Of a stretch of 64,000 bases of DNA, positions 51,335-61,131 are shown one piece after another. Source of the DNA: Vicia villosa (Eukaryota; Streptophyta; Magnoliopsida; Fabales; Fabaceae); assembly GCF_029867415.1 (NCBI RefSeq), contig NW_026705154.1, positions 186,001-250,000 on the forward strand. Reading direction: 5' to 3'. The notes under the pieces are model-generated. The model searched no databases, had not been told where the DNA came from, and saw nothing but the letters and a program-made list of their open reading frames with translations. Positions within the stretch are counted from its first letter, which is position 1, and each line of letters opens with the position of its first letter. A program made the position numbers and the translations under genes.

Positions 51335-53254
51335 ATGGTTGATGAAAGTGAAAAGTCTACACCTGTATCTACATCTGGCTCTGCTGAGCAATACAACGGT
51401 AACAATGGTTATACTAGACCGCCGGTATTTGATGGTGAAAACTTTGAATACTGGAAAGATAAACTGGAAAGTTACTTTCTTGGTCTAGATGGTGATCTAT
51501 GGGATCTTCTGATGGATGGTTACAAACATCCAGTAAATGCCAGAGGCGTAAAGCTGACAAGGCAAGAAATGAATGATGATCAGAAAAAGCTTTTCAGGAA
51601 TCATCATAAATGCAGAACTGTTTTGCTGAATGCTATCTCTCATGCTGAGTATGAGAAGATATCTAACAGGGAAACGGCCTATGACATATATGAGTCCTTG
51701 AAAATGACTCATGAAGGAAATGCTCAAGTCAAGGAGACTAAAGCTCTAGCTTTAATCCAGAAGTATGAAGCCTTCAAGATGGAGGATGATGAAGACATTG
51801 AAAAGATGTTTTCAAGATTTCAAACTCTTACTGCTGGATTGAGAGTTCTTGACAAGGGATACACCAAGGCTGATCACGTAAAGAAGATCATCAGAAGCTT
51901 ACCCAGAAGATGGGGTCCTATGGTGACTGCATTCAAGATTGCAAAGAATCTGAATGAAGTTTCTCTGGAAGAGCTTATCAGTGCCTTGAGAAGTCATGAA
52001 ATAGAGCTGGACGCAAATGAGCCTCAAAAGAAAGGTAAGTCTATTGCATTAAAATCAAATATCAAGAAATGCACTAACGCTTTTCAGGCTAGAGAAGAAG
52101 ATCATGAAGAATCAGAATCTGAAGAAGAAGATGAACTGTCTTTGATCTCCAGAAGGCTAAATCAACTCTGGAAGACCAAGCAAAGGAAGTTCAGAGGATT
52201 CAGAAGTTCAAAGAAATTTGAACGTGGAGAATCTTCTGATGACAGAAGATTTGACAAGAAGAAAGTCATGTGCTATGAATGCAATGAGCCTGGACACTTC
52301 AAGAATGAATGTCCAAAACTTCAGAAGGAAAATCCCAAGAAGAAATTTCATAAGAAGAAAGGTCTTATGGCAACCTGGGATGAGTCAGAAGATGATTCAG
52401 ACTCTGAAGACGAGCAGGCCAACTGTGCGCTGATGGCGACAGAAGATGACGAATCAGAATCTACATCAGAATCAGATTCTGAAGAGGTATTTTCTGAACT
52501 TACTAGAGATGAGTTAGTTTCCGGTTTAACTGAACTTCTGGAACTCAAGTCTAAGATTAGTCTCAAATACAAAAAGCTGAAAAAGCTATTTGAATTTGAA
52601 ACAAAGAAGCTTGAGTTGGAGAATTTTGAATTAAAAGAAAAACTTTTAAAATTATCCAATAATGTTGGATCTCCTTCTGATTCAGAACAATCCACTCCTA
52701 GTCTAAACCATATTCTGAAAGAATATGATTTAAGTTTCAGGAAGTTCTTATCTAGAAGTATTGGCAGAAGTCAGCTAGCTTCTATGATATATGCTGTGTC
52801 TGGAAACAAAAGAGTCGGCATTGGTTTTGAGGGTGAAACCCCATACAAACTTGAACCTGTTGATGAAATGAAACTCACATACAAGCCATTGTATGATCAG
52901 TTCAAGTATGGCCACTCCCATGATATTAGGCACACTTCACATGCTCAAAGTTTTCACATAACACACACCAAAAAGCATGTGACACAACCTAGGAAATATC
53001 ATGAAACTCACATTAAAAATTATCATGCTGTTCCTCCTATTGCTTACAATGTTAAACCCAAGTTCAATCAGAACTTGAGAAAATCTAACAAGAAAGGACC
53101 CAAGAAAATGTGGGTACCTAAGGATAAGATTATTCCTATTGCAGATATCCTTGACTGCAAAAAGGACAAAGCACAACATGTCATGGTACCTGGACTCTGG
53201 ATGCTCACGACACATGACAGGAAGAAGGTCTATGTTCCAAGACCTGGTGCTTAA
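51335..53254 (+). CDS. Copia B gag (639 codons, runs out of frame into protease)
   Basis: The capsid region follows the UBN2/DUF4219 pattern (PPVFDGENFEYWKDKLESYF near the N-terminus). A CCHC zinc knuckle CYECNEPGHFKNEC lies at about residues 313-326. Acidic Ser/Glu/Asp-rich segments follow, then a coiled-coil-like Lys/Leu/Glu region (about 395-445). The end of the frame (after IADILDCKKDK) is not homologous gag: the protease motif continues in the frame that opens at 53139, so a single-base frameshift lies between about 53150 and 53185. Gag packages the element RNA into virus-like particles in the cytoplasm. Confidence 0.85.
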   Translation: MVDESEKSTPVSTSGSAEQYNGNNGYTRPPVFDGENFEYWKDKLESYFLGLDGDLWDLLMDGYKHPVNARGVKLTRQEMNDDQKKLFRNHHKCRTVLLNAISHAEYEKISNRETAYDIYESLKMTHEGNAQVKETKALALIQKYEAFKMEDDEDIEKMFSRFQTLTAGLRVLDKGYTKADHVKKIIRSLPRRWGPMVTAFKIAKNLNEVSLEELISALRSHEIELDANEPQKKGKSIALKSNIKKCTNAFQAREEDHEESESEEEDELSLISRRLNQLWKTKQRKFRGFRSSKKFERGESSDDRRFDKKKVMCYECNEPGHFKNECPKLQKENPKKKFHKKKGLMATWDESEDDSDSEDEQANCALMATEDDESESTSESDSEEVFSELTRDELVSGLTELLELKSKISLKYKKLKKLFEFETKKLELENFELKEKLLKLSNNVGSPSDSEQSTPSLNHILKEYDLSFRKFLSRSIGRSQLASMIYAVSGNKRVGIGFEGETPYKLEPVDEMKLTYKPLYDQFKYGHSHDIRHTSHAQSFHITHTKKHVTQPRKYHETHIKNYHAVPPIAYNVKPKFNQNLRKSNKKGPKKMWVPKDKIIPIADILDCKKDKAQHVMVPGLWMLTTHDRKKVYVPRPGA

Positions 53255-54836
53255 GTCTGGAGGAGAAGTCAAGTTTGGAGGAGATCAGAAGGGCAAGATA
53301 ATTGGCTCTGGAACTATAAAGTCTGGTAACTCTCCTTCCATTTCTAATGTACTTCTTGTAGAAGGATTAACACATAACCTCTTATCTATCAGTCAACTGA
53401 GTGACAATGGTTATGATATAATCTTTAATCAAGAGTCTTGCAAGGCTGTAAATCAGAAGGATGGCTCAATCCTATTTACAGGCAAGAGGAAGAACAACAT
53501 TTATAAGACAGATCTGCAAGATCTTATGAGTCAGAAGGTGACTTGTCTTATGTCTGTTTCTGAAGAGCAGTGGGTCTGGCACAGAAGATTAGGTCATGCT
53601 AGTTTGAGAAAGATTTCTCAGATTAACAAACTGAATCTGGTCAGAGGACTCCCTAATCTGAAATTCAAATCGGATGCTCTTTGTGAAGCATGTCAGAAGG
53701 GCAAGTTCTCCAAACCTGCATTCAAGTCCAAGAATGTTGTCTCTACCTCAAGGCCATTAGAACTCTTGCACATTGATCTGTTTGGCCCAGTCAAAACAGC
53801 ATCTGTCAGAGGGAAGAAATATGGATTAGTCATCGTAGATGATTATAGCCGCTGGACGTGGGTAAAATTCTTGAAACACAAGGATGAGACTCATTCAGTG
53901 TTCTTTGATTTCTGCATTCAGATTCAATCTGAAAAAGAGTGTAAAATCATAAAAGTCAGAAGTGATCATGGTGGTGAATTTGAGAACAGATCCTTTGAAG
54001 AATTCTTCAAAGAAAATGGTATTGCCCATGATTTCTCTTGTCCTAGAACTCCACAGCAAAATGGAGTTGTAGAACGAAAGAATAGGACTCTACAAGAAAT
54101 GGCCAGAACCATGATCAATGAAACCAATATGGCTAAGCATTTCTGGGCAGAAGCAATAAACACTGCATGCTATATTCAGAATAGAATCTCTATCAGACCT
54201 ATTCTAAATAAGACTCCCTATGAATTGTGGAAGAATAGAAAGCCCAACATTTCATATTTCCATCCTTTTGATTCCAAAGCTCAAAAATGTTTCCTTCTTG
54301 GATATTCTGAACGCTCAAAAGGCTACAGAGTATACAATACTGAAACATTGATTGTAGAAGAATCAATCAATATCAGGTTTGATGATAAGCTTGGTTCTGA
54401 AAAACCAAAGCAGTTTGATAATTTTGCAGATTGGAATATTGATATATCAGAAGTTGTTGAGCCAAGAAGCAACGCATCAGAAGCAGAGCTTCTCAGAAGC
54501 AAAGAATCGGAAGATCAAGTATCAGCTTCTCTGGAGAATCTAAGCATTTCTGAAGAACCATCTGTCAGAAGATCATCCAGACTCATCTCTGGTCATTCAG
54601 AAGATGTCATTCTTGGAAAGAAGGATGATCCAATCAGAACAAGAGCATTCCTTAAGAACAATGCAGATTGTCAATTAGGTCTTGTATCTTTGATCGAGCC
54701 AACTTCTGTTGATCATGCTCTAGAAGATCCAGACTGGATAATTGCTATGCAAGAAGAATTGAATCAGTTTACAAGGAATGATGTTTGGGATCTTGTTCCT
54801 AGACCAGATGGATTCAATATAATTGGTACAAAATGA
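53139..54836 (+). pseudogene. Copia B pol: protease and integrase, truncated before RT
   Basis: The frame starts in protease (WYLDSGCSRHMTG). It continues with the integrase zinc finger (HRRLGHAS ... CEACQKGK) and core (HIDLFGPVK, VRSDHGGEF, PRTPQQNGVVERKNRTLQEM), keeping the three acidic residues. After KPNISYFHPF an expected short stretch is missing in frame before DSKAQKCFLLGYS. The frame ends at IIGTK followed by TGA, where SIRE-type elements have IGTKW and then the RT domain. A few codons of VFRNK follow and the remaining RT and RNase H are absent. Integrase could still be made only if the gag-pol frameshift were bypassed. Confidence 0.88.
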
Positions 54837-55315
54837 GTCTTCAGAAACAAGCCCAGAATTAGAAGATGAGAGGTTCTTATATATGGGTATCTTCTAAAAT
54901 GAAATCTTTTTCTTAAGATGTTCTGATTAAAATCAATTAGAAAGTGTGATTCAGTTACTACTAACGTTTCATTGTCTAAATTGATTCAGAATCTCTTTAA
55001 AAGCAAAACAGCTGTAACTGGCTATCCAGATGGTAAACACGTGTTCACTACTCCTGGACAAGCGTGCGTGCAGTTGAGGGGACGTCTACTTAGGTAACTG
55101 TGCAAATCACGTCTTTTGTCTTTATTATCTCTCCTCATGTCACGTAACATTAAATGCTTTTCATCATTAACTCCCTTTCAGTTTTCTTTTTATATTCTTC
55201 AAACGTTTCTTTTCCCTCTTATATTTCTCTCACTTTGCATACAGTTTTTTTTTCGTTCTCTCTCTTTACATTCATATCATAAACCCTAGCAGTTTCCAAT
55301 ATCTGCAACTTCATC
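54837..55315. other. Copia B junction and leader before the env-position ORF
   Basis: The RT/RNaseH block is missing here. A non-coding stretch contains ctttttatattcttc (TATA-like, about 55188) and a CT-rich leader, then ctgcaacttcatc before the ATG at 55316. It could act as an internal promoter for the downstream ORF. Confidence 0.4.
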
Positions 55316-56500
55316 ATGAATCCATCGTCAAGCTCTGGGAATCAAGATAATGATCGGAAACAAAAGAGAAAGGCAACTGCTGAACCAGAAACCAAACCAA
55401 AAAGAGTAAGGATCACCTATGACCCTCTCAAAGTGTATCAACCCCTTGACGGTACCCCTCAATCACCTCCCTCTTCAAAGACCTCCACCACCTCTTCCTC
55501 CTCATTCATCCTCTCGGAACCACCTTCTTCACCATCTGATATCTCCTCCCCTTCAACCCTTCCATCAGATATTTCTTCATCTCTCTCACACCCTTTTCCC
55601 ACCAGAACACCTAATCCCTATAGTGTTGTTCTTCCCGACTCAAGGTTCACCGTCAACCCTCCAACCCCTACCACTCAATCATATCTGGAGCTTTTACAGT
55701 CTGATGTAAATGGCTGGTTGGAGATTCTGGGTGCTGCTCACCTTAACCATCTGGATGAGTATGCCACAAGCAACCTTTGGGATACCTTTCGTCAGGATTT
55801 TCTGGATAGGGCAACAGACACTCAGAGAAGGATCATGTCTGAAGCTCCTGGTATTCATGGTCTTCGGCTGGAAGCTGGTGAAAGCAGCTGTCACCATCTC
55901 ATCAGGAACAGAAATGTTCTTGAGAAGAAGATACCTGCAGATAAGTTGGAAGAAGAAAATCTCTGCAGAGACATCGTGGTGTGGAAACCATGGTTTCCTG
56001 TGCTGACTGGAGATTTTCAGTGGCTGTTCAACTGGTTCAGAATGAACCCTTCTGAAAAAGCACCTCACATGGTCTTTCCAGTAGTGGTGTATTCTGCTGA
56101 AGTTGCTGGTCCTACTCCTCCAACAAACCTAGCAGCTATTCTTCAAGCTTTGGAAAATGGAACTTCTGAGCTGCCTGAACCAGAATATGCTAAGGTTACT
56201 TCTGAGTCAGACTCAGATGAGGAAATGGAAGATGCACAAGCTGAAGATCTCCCAGAAGATCACCCTGCTGAGATTGCTGTCCCTTTTGGCAGAAATTCAG
56301 GTGCCTCTTCTTCTGGTGAAACCTCAGCTCTGATGGAGACCTTGGAAACTCTTCATCAGAATCAAGCTATGCTGGCTTCTCGTTTGGACGCGCAAGAAGC
56401 AGCCAATGCTGAGTTTCGCTCCTTCATGGCAAGGCAAGCTACAAGCACTAACAGGATTCATGATGTTCTGGCGCGGATCTTGCGTAGGCTAGGATCTTAG
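55316..56500 (+). CDS. Copia B extra ORF in the env-like position (394 aa)
   Basis: An open frame with its own leader. The N-terminus is basic (RKQKRK at about 15-20, KPKRVR at about 27-32), so nuclear targeting is possible. A Ser/Pro/Thr-rich stretch spans about 48-125. The middle has globular composition (ELLQSDVNGWLEILGAAHLN; LTGDFQWLFNWFRMNP). An acidic segment (about 296-320) precedes a C-terminal amphipathic helix (about 338-385) likely to form a coiled coil. SIRE/Maximus elements carry such a third ORF, historically called envelope-like. I see no signal peptide or membrane segment here, so an envelope role is not supported by this sequence. The frame is fully intact, in contrast to pol. 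Confidence 0.7.
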   Translation: MNPSSSSGNQDNDRKQKRKATAEPETKPKRVRITYDPLKVYQPLDGTPQSPPSSKTSTTSSSSFILSEPPSSPSDISSPSTLPSDISSSLSHPFPTRTPNPYSVVLPDSRFTVNPPTPTTQSYLELLQSDVNGWLEILGAAHLNHLDEYATSNLWDTFRQDFLDRATDTQRRIMSEAPGIHGLRLEAGESSCHHLIRNRNVLEKKIPADKLEEENLCRDIVVWKPWFPVLTGDFQWLFNWFRMNPSEKAPHMVFPVVVYSAEVAGPTPPTNLAAILQALENGTSELPEPEYAKVTSESDSDEEMEDAQAEDLPEDHPAEIAVPFGRNSGASSSGETSALMETLETLHQNQAMLASRLDAQEAANAEFRSFMARQATSTNRIHDVLARILRRLGS

Positions 56501-57155
56501 TCTTTTGGTCTTTGTAGTTTTCTTTCCTTGTTGCATCTGTTTTCCTGCATTCCTCTCCTGTAATCCTTCTTGTTGGTTATCAATGAAAAGTTTTCTTAAT
56601 TTTTCATTCCTGTGATTTTATTTGTCGTTTTATTCATCTGAATCTTTTAAAATATTTTTTTTGATGTTATGACAAAAAGGGGGAGAAGATAAATGATAAA
56701 TGATTTGATTAATCTATCAGTTGCTGGGTAAAGCGCCCACACATTTACTAACAAGAACTGCAAGTTCTATATGGTTTAAGTGTTTTGCAGGTATAAAGAA
56801 GTGAAGAAAATCTTCAAAGCAAAGCAAACACAAGAAGCAAAACCATGGAAACTGAAGCAAGCTGAGTGCTGTCAAGCTTCAGAAATCAGAAGCAAGAAAG
56901 AAGATAGAATTTGATCCATATTTGTCTATTTGTTCTGACAAAATTCTATTTGCTCTGATACATTATTTTAGCCTATATGGCTCTGATACATATAATGTGT
57001 TCTAATATACATTTTATGTTCTGACTCGTTCATGCTGACTTTTGTCGTTTAGTTTTTGTTCTGTAACATTTCAGGATGTAGAGATGCTCAGATGATGCTC
57101 TGGTACATTCAACAATGTTCTGATACAAATCTAGCATGAAGTGATGTTGGTAGAA
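56501..57155. other. Copia B 3' untranslated part, with an internal purine tract
   Basis: It contains acaaaaagggggagaagat (about 56672-56690), a polypurine tract like the one before the 3' LTR. Otherwise non-coding. Confidence 0.5.
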
Positions 57156-57425
57156 ATTCAAAGCTCTGAAGCTATCCGAGGGAAGCAGAAATCAGAAGCT
57201 GCGAATGTTCTAAAGATCCAGAAAACTCAAGTTCTGAAGCTGTCCTAGATGGAAGCAGAAATCAGAAGCTGTGAATGTTCAGAAGATCAAAGAAATTCAA
57301 GTTCTGAAGCTGTCCTAGATGGAAGCAGGAATCAGAAGCTGTGAGTGTTCTAGGGATCTAAAGAAATTCTAGTTCTGAAGCTGTCCAATGGAAGCAGAAG
57401 TCAGAAGCTATGAATTCTCTGAAGA
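57156..57425. repeat. Tandem repeat, four units of about 69 bp
   Basis: The unit contains gttctgaagctgtcctagat, ggaagcagaaatcagaagct and gtgaatgttc. The first and last units are more diverged. It is typical of the untranslated region of this element family. Confidence 0.9.
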
Positions 57426-57495
57426 CAGAAGCTTATATGATCGTCTCTACCGAAATAATCAGGGAAGTCTTTTATTAAAGTTCTTCGAGTATTTA

Positions 57496-57661
57496 TTTCA
57501 GGGGGAGATTATTTATCTCAGGGGGAGATTGTTAATCTCAGGGGGAGACATATTCATATGCTTATGCTATAGCTGTGTAATTTGTCTTTTGCCGTCTGTT
57601 CTTTCTGATCGCAAATTCATATCATTTATATATGTTTTTGTCATCATCAAAAAGGGGGAGA
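57496..57661 (+). other. Multiple polypurine tracts before the 3' LTR
   Basis: Three repeats of ctcaGGGGGAGA lie at about 57498-57548, and a final AAAAAGGGGGAGA ends at the LTR border. Only the last is placed to prime plus-strand DNA for the LTR. Confidence 0.75.
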
Positions 57662-57662
57662 T

Positions 57663-58807
57663 TGTTAGAACAAGATTTGTTCTGATCAATTATCTTAGTT
57701 TTGATGATAACAATAATATGAATTTTGCTTAAGATAATATGGTACTCTAATCCAATGCAATTTCCCTTTCAGGAAATATATAAAGAGTACGCATAATTCA
57801 GCGCTCAGAAGCTTTGTCTCAAAGGAATCAGCATGCAACATCAGAACATGGTCTGGCAAGACATCAGAAGATGGTCGAAGCAGAATCGGAACATGGGTCT
57901 ATGGAAGCATCAGAAGAACAAGAGAACAGAAGCACTGAAGTTCTGATGGTATCACGCTCAGAAGCACTTCAAGGTCAGAAGATCAGAAGATGCTATGCAC
58001 CAAGCTGTTTGACTCTGATGATATTCAAACGTTGTATTCACAAACATCAGATCAGAAGGAAGTACAAGTGGCAAGCTACGCTGACTGACAAAAGGAACGT
58101 TAAAAGCTATTCTAGGCTACGTCAGTAGACACAGCGTGAACAAGGCTCGAGGTAGTTGACAAAAGCGTATAACATTAAATGCGATGCTGTACGGAACACG
58201 CAAAGCATTAAATGCACTCAACGGTCATCTTCTCCAACGCCTATAAATATGAAGTTCTGATGAGAAGCAAGGTTAACGATTCTGCACCAAAACAACTCAA
58301 ATTAACTTGCTTAAACTCTGTTCAAATCAAAACTCAGAATCTTCATCTTCATCAAAGCTCACTACATTGCTGTTGTAATATTTTAGTGAGATTAAGCTTA
58401 AACGTTAAGAGAAATATCACAGTTTGTGATTATCGCTTTTAAGAAGCAATTGTAATACTCTTAGAATTGATTACATTAAGTTGTAAGGAACTAGAGTGAT
58501 CGTGTGGATCAGTATACTCTAGAAAAGTCTTAGAGGGTATCTAAGCAGTTGTTCCTGGAGTGATCAGTGTGTGATCAGAAGACTCTGGAAGACTTAGTTG
58601 CTGACTAAGTGGAGAACCATTGTAATCCGTGCGATTAGTGGATTAAATCCTCAGTTGAGGTAAATCATCTCTGCGGGGGTGGACTGGAGTAGTTTAGTTA
58701 ACAACGAACCAGGATAAAAATAACTGTGCAATTTATTTTTATCTGTCAAGTTTTTTAAAGCTACACTTATTCAAACCCCCCCTTTCTAAGTGTTTTTCTA
58801 TCCTTCA
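57663..58807 (+). repeat. 3' LTR of copia B
   Basis: Near-identical to 50104-51248. Differences seen: ggaatc for gggttc near 57825, and cgg for cag near 57888. Confidence 0.95.
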
Positions 58808-58812
58808 GAAGT

Positions 58813-61111
58813 TACAAACCTCTTTGTTTCTAAAATTCTATTCATCTCATTGCTAAAGGTCAACATGTCATCAACATAGAGACAAAGAAATATTACAATG
58901 TTTTCATGCACTTTTGTGCATAAACACTTATTGCAAGAAATTGAAGTTAGTTAATTTGAAAGTATGATAGAGTCAAACTTTTGATGCCATTGTTTTGGTG
59001 TTGGTCTTAATCTATATAAAGATTTGACAAGCTTGAACACCTTTTGTTGATTTCCAAGAAGCACGTAGCCTTTTGGTTGTTTCATGTATATTTTCTCCTC
59101 GAGATATCCGTTAAGGAATATTGTTTTAACATCTATTTGAGGAGCTATAAAGTCATTCAAAGAGGATAAGGAAAATAATAATCTAATTGTTGTCATCCTT
59201 GCTACTGGTCTATATGTGTTGAAATAATCAACACCTTCCTTTTGTCCAAAGCTTTTTGCTACTAATCTAGCCTTATATGGGTTTAGTGTACCATCACTAT
59301 GGTACTTTTTTTCTATACACCCACTTTTATCCAATGGTACTTGATACTTTAGGAAAATTGACAAGTTCCTAAGTGTGGTTTTGACATGATTGAATTTATT
59401 TCGTCTTGGATAACATCCTTCCAAAAGGAAGAGCTCCCTGAAGCTATTGATTATTTATAGGTTTTAGGATCATCCCCTACTTTAAGAAGAATAGGAACCT
59501 TTCGAACATAATTCTCACAATTTTCTTCAACTAGATGAAAAGAAATAAATTGAGAATAAATTTTGTTTGGGCCTAGCTCCTTCGCTTTTCATGCTCTCTT
59601 GCTTATCCTAGGATCAAGTTGTGTTACAACAATCTGTGAAAGACTTTCGTGTTGTACTTTAATAATCCTCAAAGAATATTCCTCATGAGATTCTTCATTT
59701 GTGGGAAACTCATATTACTTATCTTTTGCAATAAGTTTTTCAAAGAATTCCACATTTTGGAATTCAACAATTACATTTGACTCTAAATTTAAAAGTTTAT
59801 ATACTTTACTGTTAGGTGCATATCCTACAAAAGCATATTTGATTCCTCGAGGACCTAATTTAGTTACTTTAGGATCCATGTTATTATAGTAGGCTACACA
59901 CCCCCACACACTAAAATAACTGGTAGTTGGCGCTTTGCCCTTACGCACCTCATATGGAGAAATATCAATTTTCTTTAAAGGAATTCTATTAATTATATAG
60001 AGAGCGGGTAGTAAGGCTTCACCCCAGAAATTGAATGGCAATTTAGAATGCATTAACATGACATTTATTATTTCTTGATATGCTCGATTCTTTCTCACAA
60101 CTAGACCATTTATTGGGTGTACGGGGTGCAGAACACTCATGTATAATGCCATATTCTTCACAATATGCATCAAATTCAGTTGAAAAATATTCATTGCACC
60201 AATCATTTATAAGGATTTTGATACTCTTGTTTAATTGATTTTGTACTTCTGTTTTTCAATTAAATGGATGTACTTCGGAATAGGTTTTAAATGTTTCTTT
60301 ATCATAAGAGACATGCACGGTAGCACATGTATCGTATCGCCATCCTTGTGCTTTTCCATTAATCTTCATAATTTTGCTCACTGTAGCGATATGTCGTCAT
60401 CAGCACGAACAACATTTGCCTTATTTATGTTGTTTTTGTTCTTGTAATTGGGAGCATAATGATCGAATTTTCCGCACATATAACAATCATTTTTGGGTTC
60501 TTTTTGGCCACCAGAATTTTTGAACTTATTGTGTTCCTTCTTTGGTCCAAGATGGTTCTTCATGCCATCATGTTTACTTTTTTATTTAGTACTCATAAAA
60601 TTTCTTTGGAAAATCTAGCAGACTCAAATTTCTCTCTATCCTTCGATTCCTCCTCGATTTGAAGATGTTTTTGGATTTTTTCTAGTGAGAAGTCCTAGAA
60701 ATTATGCGACTATTTCTTCCAACAGCCTTTCCATGAGGGGTGGCAATTTTGCAATAGTTGAACCAACTGGGAAAGCTTCGGGGATATTTATTTTTACAAC
60801 CTTTTATTTTATTTATGAGAACTTGTAACTCATGTACTTAAGCAAGAATGGGCTTTGAATCCAACATTTTAAAGTCAAAATATTTAGAAATTATGAACCT
60901 TTTTGTATCTTCCTGTTCACCTTCACCCTTGAATTTGAATTCCAATGCTTTCCAGATTTTTGTTGCAGATTGGCTATGAATCTTCAGGGCTGTCAGATGA
61001 AATATCATCTTATCTTATCAATCGGGTGAAGTTGGTTCCATCAAAATGATCCAACTTGACAAGGTCCTGGTTTATCAATTTAATGCTTGAAATTGAAGCC
61101 TCGGTAGCCAT
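58813..61111 (-). pseudogene. Copia A gag, protease, integrase and RT N-terminal part
   Basis: Gag starts MATEASISSIKLINQDLVKL at 61111, with the DHFDGTNFTRL motif, then breaks down. A zinc knuckle CYMCGKFDHYAPNY has lost its last cysteine (about 60430-60480). Protease-like WRYDTCATVHVS lies near 60330, and integrase has lost its N-terminal and central core. The integrase C-terminal part (59715-60206) has KNRAYQEIINVMLMHSKLPF. RT (58951-59424) has YKARLVAKSFGQKEGVDY and QIDVKTIFLNGYLEEKIYM, and the YVDD box near 58870. The reading continues at 50098 beyond copia B. Many stops are present; not functional. Confidence 0.82.
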
Positions 61112-61131
61112 TATTTGAGATACTATTAGAC

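Larger units (their letters stand above)
50104..58807 (+). mobile_element. Young SIRE/Maximus-type Ty1/copia element (copia B), RT-deleted
   Basis: Its 1,145-bp LTRs (50104-51248 and 57663-58807) differ at about 3 positions by eye. A perfect 5-bp duplication GAAGT (50099-50103 and 58808-58812) shows a simple insertion into copia A. Order: LTR, primer site, gag, protease, integrase, [RT and RNase H missing], env-position ORF, tandem repeats, purine tracts, LTR. Near-identical LTRs imply very recent movement although the element cannot make its own RT. Confidence 0.95.
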
